From the NCBI RefSeq assembly GCF_025766255.1, contig NW_026516895.1, positions 1 to 33,817 of the forward strand: a stretch of DNA of 33,817 bases, read 5' to 3'. The translations under genes were made by a program, and so were the position numbers. Below are positions 28,968-33,817 of the stretch, one piece after another. This DNA is from Zychaea mexicana (lineage: Eukaryota > Mucoromycota > Mucoromycetes > Mucorales > Lichtheimiaceae). Position 1 is the first letter of the stretch. Every line of letters starts with the position of its first letter. The notes under the pieces were generated by a model. The model saw only the letters and a list, made by a program, of their open reading frames with translations, had not been told where the DNA came from and made no database searches.

Positions 28968-29833
28968 TTACATAATGGGAATTACTACGCGCACGACAAA
29001 AATTGACCTCGCGCACGACATTTTATTTGGTAGTTTAGTTTTCCGCAGTTGTCGTGCGCACCGTCTCTTGCACAGCCTGAAAGACCCGCGCACGACAAAT
29101 CTGATCTCGCGCAACGACAATTTTTTTGGCAGTTGTCGTTTACCTCAACGTACTCGACGATTTATGTTCTTCTTGTCTCATATTTAAGCTCTTGTGCCTT
29201 GTCTCCGGATTTAATTGTTCTTGTTCTTCGCCCTCCAAATATTCAACAATTTGGTTGACACATTATTATCATCTTTCGTTATATATACGTCGAATATTAC
29301 ACTGACCGTCAAAAATAATTTTTTTTGAATAGAATTACATGACAGCCCTAGCTCTGGCAAGTTTTGGAACACGAAACACAGGATGTGTCTTTGCAGCCAA
29401 TACCATCGTCATTGATATTGAATTGGTGAAAACACTTGGTGCACCGTCTACCCACTCTTCTATGGTCTTGGCTACGTCTTTTTGTGTTGACTAAGAAATC
29501 GTCTCGCTTGTGCTTCACTATATAATAATACTTATGTTGGCACAAAGTTGTTTGCTTGCCATTTGGATACACGGTATGTTAACGTTCCAGTTACTCGGCA
29601 TATATCATCATAGTTCTGTCGTGCGCAGGGTCTTTCAAACTGTGCGAGAGACCGTGCGCACGACAACTGCCAAAAAAAATTGTCGTTGCGCGAGATCAGA
29701 TTTTGTCGTGCGCGGGTCTTTCAGGCTGTGCAAGAGACGGTGCGCACGACAACTGCGGAATACTAAACTACCAAAAAAAATGTCGTGCGCGAGGTCAATT
29801 TTTGTCGTGCGCGTAGTAATTCCCTTACATAAT
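28968..29833. mobile_element. Nested 848-bp TIR element (28977-29824) with 9-bp target duplication
   Basis: The ends GGGAATTACTACGCGCACGAC (left) and its reverse complement (right) belong to inverted arms of about 150-170 bp (28977-29129 and about 29655-29824). TTACATAAT (28968-28976) is repeated at 29825-29833. The arms are packed with GTCGTGCGC/GCGCACGAC motifs. The 9-bp duplication and long arms suggest a MULE-type non-autonomous element. It lies inside the larger MULE, downstream of the transposase gene. Confidence 0.9.
29348..29572 (-). CDS. Small Cys-rich open frame inside the nested element
   Basis: This frame of about 74 codons begins at GTG, not ATG, so it is more likely an exon or remnant than a complete gene. 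The C-terminal half has RRCTKC followed by CX5CX2CX3C (GCKDTSCVSCSKTC), suggesting a zinc-binding fold, preceded by a basic stretch (KRRSQDHRRVGRR). The layout recalls zinc-binding tails of some transposases, such as the Cys-rich end of piggyBac proteins, but the match is too short to name. It could also be fortuitous. Confidence 0.3.
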   Translation of the reverse strand: MYPNGKQTTLCQHKYYYIVKHKRDDFLVNTKRRSQDHRRVGRRCTKCFHQFNINDDGIGCKDTSCVSCSKTCQS

Positions 29834-29986
29834 ATATCATGTTTTCATGGTCTGATTGATAATTAGTACACTTCTTTGACACTATTTTCTTTTTGCTTAC
29901 GTTATTCGATTACACATCTTGTAGCAATATTTCTGTTTGCGAGCTGGTTGTTTGACGTTTTTAAAGTAAGAGAGAAGGGAAGAGGT

Positions 29987-32900
29987 CTATTTTTTGTGGT
30001 CGATTAAGTAGGAATGGTTGGTGAAGTTGTGGCGGGTACAAAAGAGATTATGGGAGCGATGGACAGAAGGGTACACAACTTGGGCAGCTGGTCTAAAAGA
30101 GACATGGTAGAAATGAAAATTGCTCAACTGCATACTGATAGGTTTACCTGTAGGAGCGGAAAGGAAAGGTATGTATAGAGTTGAGAATTCAACAGAATAC
30201 CAAGCAATGGCTTTTGAGAACGCATTGGCAGCTAGAATTGCACAAGATTGATTGAAATATGAAGCAGTATTGCAAGGAGAGGAGCGATCGGATACCTTAT
30301 GCTCCACTGAAGCCAGTTCATCTTCTCTAAAGAGATGTAAGAAAATAGCGCGATTCTGCTGCAAAAACACAAACATATCGTCTTTGATGGATGGCCACAT
30401 ATCCTCATCGTTTTTCAAGGCCAAAGCCAAGACACAAAAACCACAATTACCATCAGGCTGAGGACTAACAATAGTGGCGACTTGCTGCTTGGGTACATCG
30501 GTGCTTAAGACACCAGCCAATAGCACCGCCAGATCCTTGCCCTTTCCTTCCCTATATTAACGGCCCACCACAATCAGCTTATATTACACACTGGAATGAT
30601 TGGTACATACCATGTGGCTGCTGCTTCAGCTCCGAAGCCCGTCTTGGCCTTTTTCTTGCTTTGCTCATCTTGGATTTCGAGTGTAATTGGCAAGCGTTTG
30701 TTGTTATTACTGCTGTTGCTGCTGCTGCTGCTGGCGTTATTTGCAGTAGTGCGAGCTGTTGTTTTCTTTGTTGGCACAGGTGGAGATTGCAGTTAATGCA
30801 TATCAATGAACGAATCATTACTGATTGCCTTCAATTTAAGCAAAAGATCTGCTAGTTGCTGCTGGTTTTGGAGATTGAATCCTAGGTTTTCAATCCGGGC
30901 AAGCTCAGCGGCGACTTGCTTTTTGATCATTGGCTTCTCATGGTCGTCCACAACTGCTATAACGTTAGGTGCAGAGAGCACATCGACAAATTCGTCTATT
31001 GCAAAAAAGAAGAAAAGAAAACCGGCTCATAAATCGTCGGTGAACATACTCACCATTGTTTTAAACTCTGCAATAGCCATACCATTGAGATTCGATGCTG
31101 TTTTTCCTGGGAACAAGTGCCAACGCCGAGGGATAATCGACAATGGAATGGGCCCGTCAGCTGGATACATATGACAGCATGGTATTCCGTAATGGATTTT
31201 TAAGGCACACTTGCAATGCATCGTCTTCAGCACGTTCAAAAATCTCAACTGGTCTTTGATGGCTTCAAAAGCAAAGCGAGATATTTTACGACTGAGGAGC
31301 TCAAGTCGCGTTTTATATGCCTCAGGAAGATGAGAATTAGCACTCAATGCTTCCTTATCAACCTGCCGATTCCAGTTGGTGTTCTACAAAAGCGTCTATC
31401 ATCAATTACACAGTATTGCTTATCGCAAACCCCAAACGTGCCGATACTTAAATATAAGTATGCAACAACATGAATTGATGCGAACATTTCTCAGCAAAAC
31501 GTATGTATATATACCTTGTCTTTATACCACATATTCAGATGTGTGAAAGAAAGATGAAGGCTGCTGGATGGATCGATGTACTTTTTGATTTCGGCGTGAG
31601 CACCTTCAGCCCGGTTGGTACTCGTATTTCCAAGGTGTCGCAGTTGGCCGGTCTCACTACCAACCCATTTTTCCCTAAAGGCAAGTTCACTATAGAAAGA
31701 GTATATGAGCTAGATCAATCATAAAGCCCCACAAGGATTTGGACAACATTCAAAGGTACAATAATCATCTACCTTTTCAAGTAGCTTCGTGCCTTTTCAG
31801 GATCTGAACAACACAGTATTGCATTTTCAAACATAGTAAGCGCCTTTTGCTCTAGTTTTGCATCGGACACCTTCTCCATCATATCATCGAACTTGTCCTT
31901 GTAAGAGCTAGACATCAAAAGGTTGAGCGCCTTTTCTACCTGGTCCCATTGTTCTTGAGTGTCAAAAAGCTTTCGAAGGTTCGTCTTGAAGTTTCTATGC
32001 AAATGGATTTTACACAGTATCTTCGTAGACTCAGGGAAAGTGGAATCAAGCGCAGTCATTAATGCCGCTTCACTGTCTGTGACGAACACTTTGGATAAAC
32101 CGCTGTCGAAGACGAGTAAACAACTGACTTTAGCTGTTGAGCAAACCACATATACGACCCTGTGGTCTCATTCAAGGCCCATCCTCCAGCTACACAAAAG
32201 CTTCTTAACGCCTTCACGCCAACATTTCCGGTACCAATCACATTTATAAATGGCGTTTTGTTGCGATTGGTCTGGTAGGTGGCATCCATGGAGATCACCT
32301 CCGGGAATTGGTTTGCAACCTTTATAGCATCGCCATGGGCAAAGAACAACGCATTGAGGAAAATCTTCTCCCCTTCTTGTCTCGAGTCAAAACGGACGTG
32401 GTAATCGTTCTCTTGCAGAAGGTTGATTAGGTTGAACATTGCACCGTCAGGGTCGTTGTTAAACACTGTTTGACGAATGTTCGAAATATCCTTTGCGGTG
32501 GTACCAGAATGGCCTTTGCTGCGTAGGAAGTCTGTGATGACTCTGTTGGTGGCATGGTTGAGGATTAAGGTACGCACTGTCTGGAGAACGTCTCCTTTCA
32601 AACGGCGGTGCAGTGGGTAGGCACTAGGTTCCAAAGCCATATGGTGATTGTGTCCGCCATCATAGATACTCACTACATGCCATTGCTGGCTCTTACTGTC
32701 TAATGGTCGTAGCATCAGATTGAAAGGGCAACCAATCCGTTGAGAATCCTTGCTACGTCCTTTCTTCTTTTTCTCGGTGCTGCTCAGAATGCCACCTTCC
32801 TCGTCAATAACAATTGTTGTTTGTTGCTGCTGCGATTGTTGCTCTTTCGGTGTCTGGTCACGGGGCTGACCAAAGTGCTTACAGCCAAGTTGGCACCTTC

Positions 32901-33045
32901 GCTTGGGGCCTATTTTATCAGCTCTGATTACTGAAAGCTGGAACTTGTTTTTCAACGCCCAAGATTGCAAGGATGTAATTGCAATGTCGTACGTTTGGTT
33001 GATTTCCTCGGGGATGTTTACTGATCTCGTCTGTAATGTCGACAT
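29987..33045 (-). pseudogene. MULE transposase with FAR1, DDE, SWIM and OTU domains (two lesions)
   Basis: My exon model is 33045-31773, 31689-31515, 31383-31050, 30995-30611 and 30551-29987, with GT-AG introns of 54-131 nt and consistent phases. The FAR1-type DNA-binding domain has C51, C55, C106 and a GHNH motif at 131-134. The catalytic triad is D in ISMDATYQ (32286-32284), D in VTDSEA (32077-32075) and E in NRAEGAHA (31608-31606). A SWIM zinc motif (CKC...CCH) lies at about 31220-31165. A low-complexity Ser/Asn/Lys linker follows, then an OTU-type cysteine protease domain with DGNC (Cys codon 30445-30443) and a C-terminal FHFYH. A one-base deletion near 32115-32132 shifts frame between the first and second catalytic Asp, and a TAA at 30795-30793 interrupts the linker. 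Allowing for one lost base, the sum is exactly 911 codons. Confidence 0.85.
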
Positions 33046-33451
33046 GCTTGCTGAATGGAAAAGGAAGGAGGCGTTTTCTTTTCCTTGTCACACAAAATTA
33101 TAAAAAGGATCACATCTTTATTCTCAACTCAAGCCTCTCTGATTCTTTCGGTAGCAACATCCTGGTTAGTGTGTCATAGTCTATAGCAAACGTTCTCATC
33201 AACGATAGTGCTTAATACTGCGATGACTGTAGGCTACTACTGATGATTTACATTATTTTGACAGATAGTGTATTTAGTCGCGTTTTTTTTCTCACCAGTG
33301 TTCCTTTTTTTTTAAAAAAAATAGACATTTATGCAGCAAACTCGTAATGTTTGTATGATCACTATGTTTCTTATAATTATGGATGCAATTGAAAAACGTG
33401 GTGGTACTGCTACACATATTTATGCATTAAACAAACAATACGCCATAGTCT

Positions 33452-33554
33452 CACCCTTCATCGTTTCTCACCACCCGCCATGCCATTTTACCTCCGAAAA
33501 GCTAGTCACCACCCGAGGGGTGGTGCAGGTGGGGTGGTGCAAATAGCCGTTCCC
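33452..33554 (-). repeat. Right terminal inverted repeat of the MULE
   Basis: Reverse complement of 28674-28776 with about two mismatches; ends CCGTTCCC and is followed by the second GCAAAATA (33555-33562). Confidence 0.94.
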
Positions 33555-33817
33555 GCAAAATAGCAGAAGAGCCAGCTCCACTTTATTTTATTTTTGCTCC
33601 ATAACACACTCGTTTACTGCCGTCTTTATTCGAAACATATTGAAGCAAGTGCGCTTGCAAAAAAAAGGTATTTAGTTTTGAGATGTCAAGTTGTTAAAAG
33701 AAAAGTGGCATTGTGATGGCGAATGATCCAATCTCTTTTACTACTAGTAATTGTGAAACTATAGCCATTTGACGAGGGCGGCAACCTACTCCAGTAGCAA
33801 CAGCAGCACCACGGCAA
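33555..33817 (+). repeat. Repeat unit E, continuation right of the MULE
   Basis: From GCAAAATAGCAGAAGAGCCAG onward this matches the leader of unit D (26599-26880) along its whole length with about 85-90 percent identity by eye, and is cut by the window edge. Confidence 0.9.

Larger units (their letters stand above)
28674..33554 (-). mobile_element. Mutator-like element (MULE), 4881 bp
   Basis: The element has 103-bp terminal inverted repeats (28674-28776 and 33452-33554, starting GGGAACGGCTATTTGCACC, with about two mismatches), an 8-bp target duplication, and a minus-strand transposase gene with FAR1, DDE, SWIM and OTU domains. These identify it as a MULE; such elements make 8-11 bp duplications. 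It lies in repeat unit E and is itself interrupted by an 848-bp element. The gene has one frameshift and one nonsense codon, so this copy is probably no longer autonomous. Confidence 0.94.

Noticed and set aside
28674..33554. hAT element, because of the 8-bp target duplication
   Set aside because: The transposase has FAR1, MULE-type DDE and SWIM domains and the TIRs are 103 bp long, which fits a MULE and not a hAT.

Overview
The window looks like a gene-poor, repeat-rich stretch of a fungal nuclear genome, most likely from Mucoromycota (Mucorales). The evidence is short GT-AG introns of 54-131 nt, AT-rich spacers, a Ty3/gypsy retrotransposon, a FAR1-type MULE carrying an OTU protease domain, and a RecQ helicase gene of the sort often found near fungal telomeres. 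The phylum is inferred from these hallmarks only. I see no housekeeping gene, tRNA, rRNA or CRISPR array. A subtelomeric or other heterochromatic position is plausible, but no telomeric repeat is visible.

The background is satellite-like. A family of long non-coding units (A to E, about 2-2.7 kb each, all in the same orientation) occupies 1-2600 and 16100-33817. Each unit has a leader, a variable number of roughly 202-bp sub-repeats (eight in A, about one in B and C, four in D) and a conserved tail with splice-donor-like motifs. Other arrays are a 188-bp cousin of the 202-bp repeat (2990-4065), an 81-bp repeat (5731-6108, resuming at 13261), a 157-bp higher-order minisatellite (14663-15400), a 43-bp minisatellite (16140-16540) and a 175-bp repeat (21254-22000, with one related copy at 13373-13571).

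Four mobile elements interrupt this background. (1) A complete, apparently intact and very young Ty3/gypsy element (6109-13260) sits inside the 81-bp array; its 468-bp LTRs differ at one base. (2) A 5.2-kb block (21254-26446) lies between two identical 142-bp direct repeats, each holding a 41-bp near-perfect palindrome. It carries a seven-exon minus-strand gene that fuses a tyrosine-recombinase-like domain, a RecQ helicase and a Cys/His-rich tail. The exons join in one continuous frame but contain three nonsense codons, so it is a pseudogene. (3) A 4.9-kb MULE (28674-33554) with 103-bp TIRs and an 8-bp target duplication encodes FAR1, DDE, SWIM and OTU domains over five exons, broken by one frameshift and one nonsense codon. 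(4) An 848-bp TIR element with a 9-bp duplication (28977-29824) is nested in the MULE.

The only other plausible gene is a 166-aa hypothetical acidic protein (14089-14589, minus). If the insertions at 21254 and 28674 are removed, units B, C, D and E form one head-to-tail array, so the order of events can be read: array first, then the recombinase-helicase block and the MULE, then the nested element inside the MULE. The Ty3 insertion is independent and probably recent.
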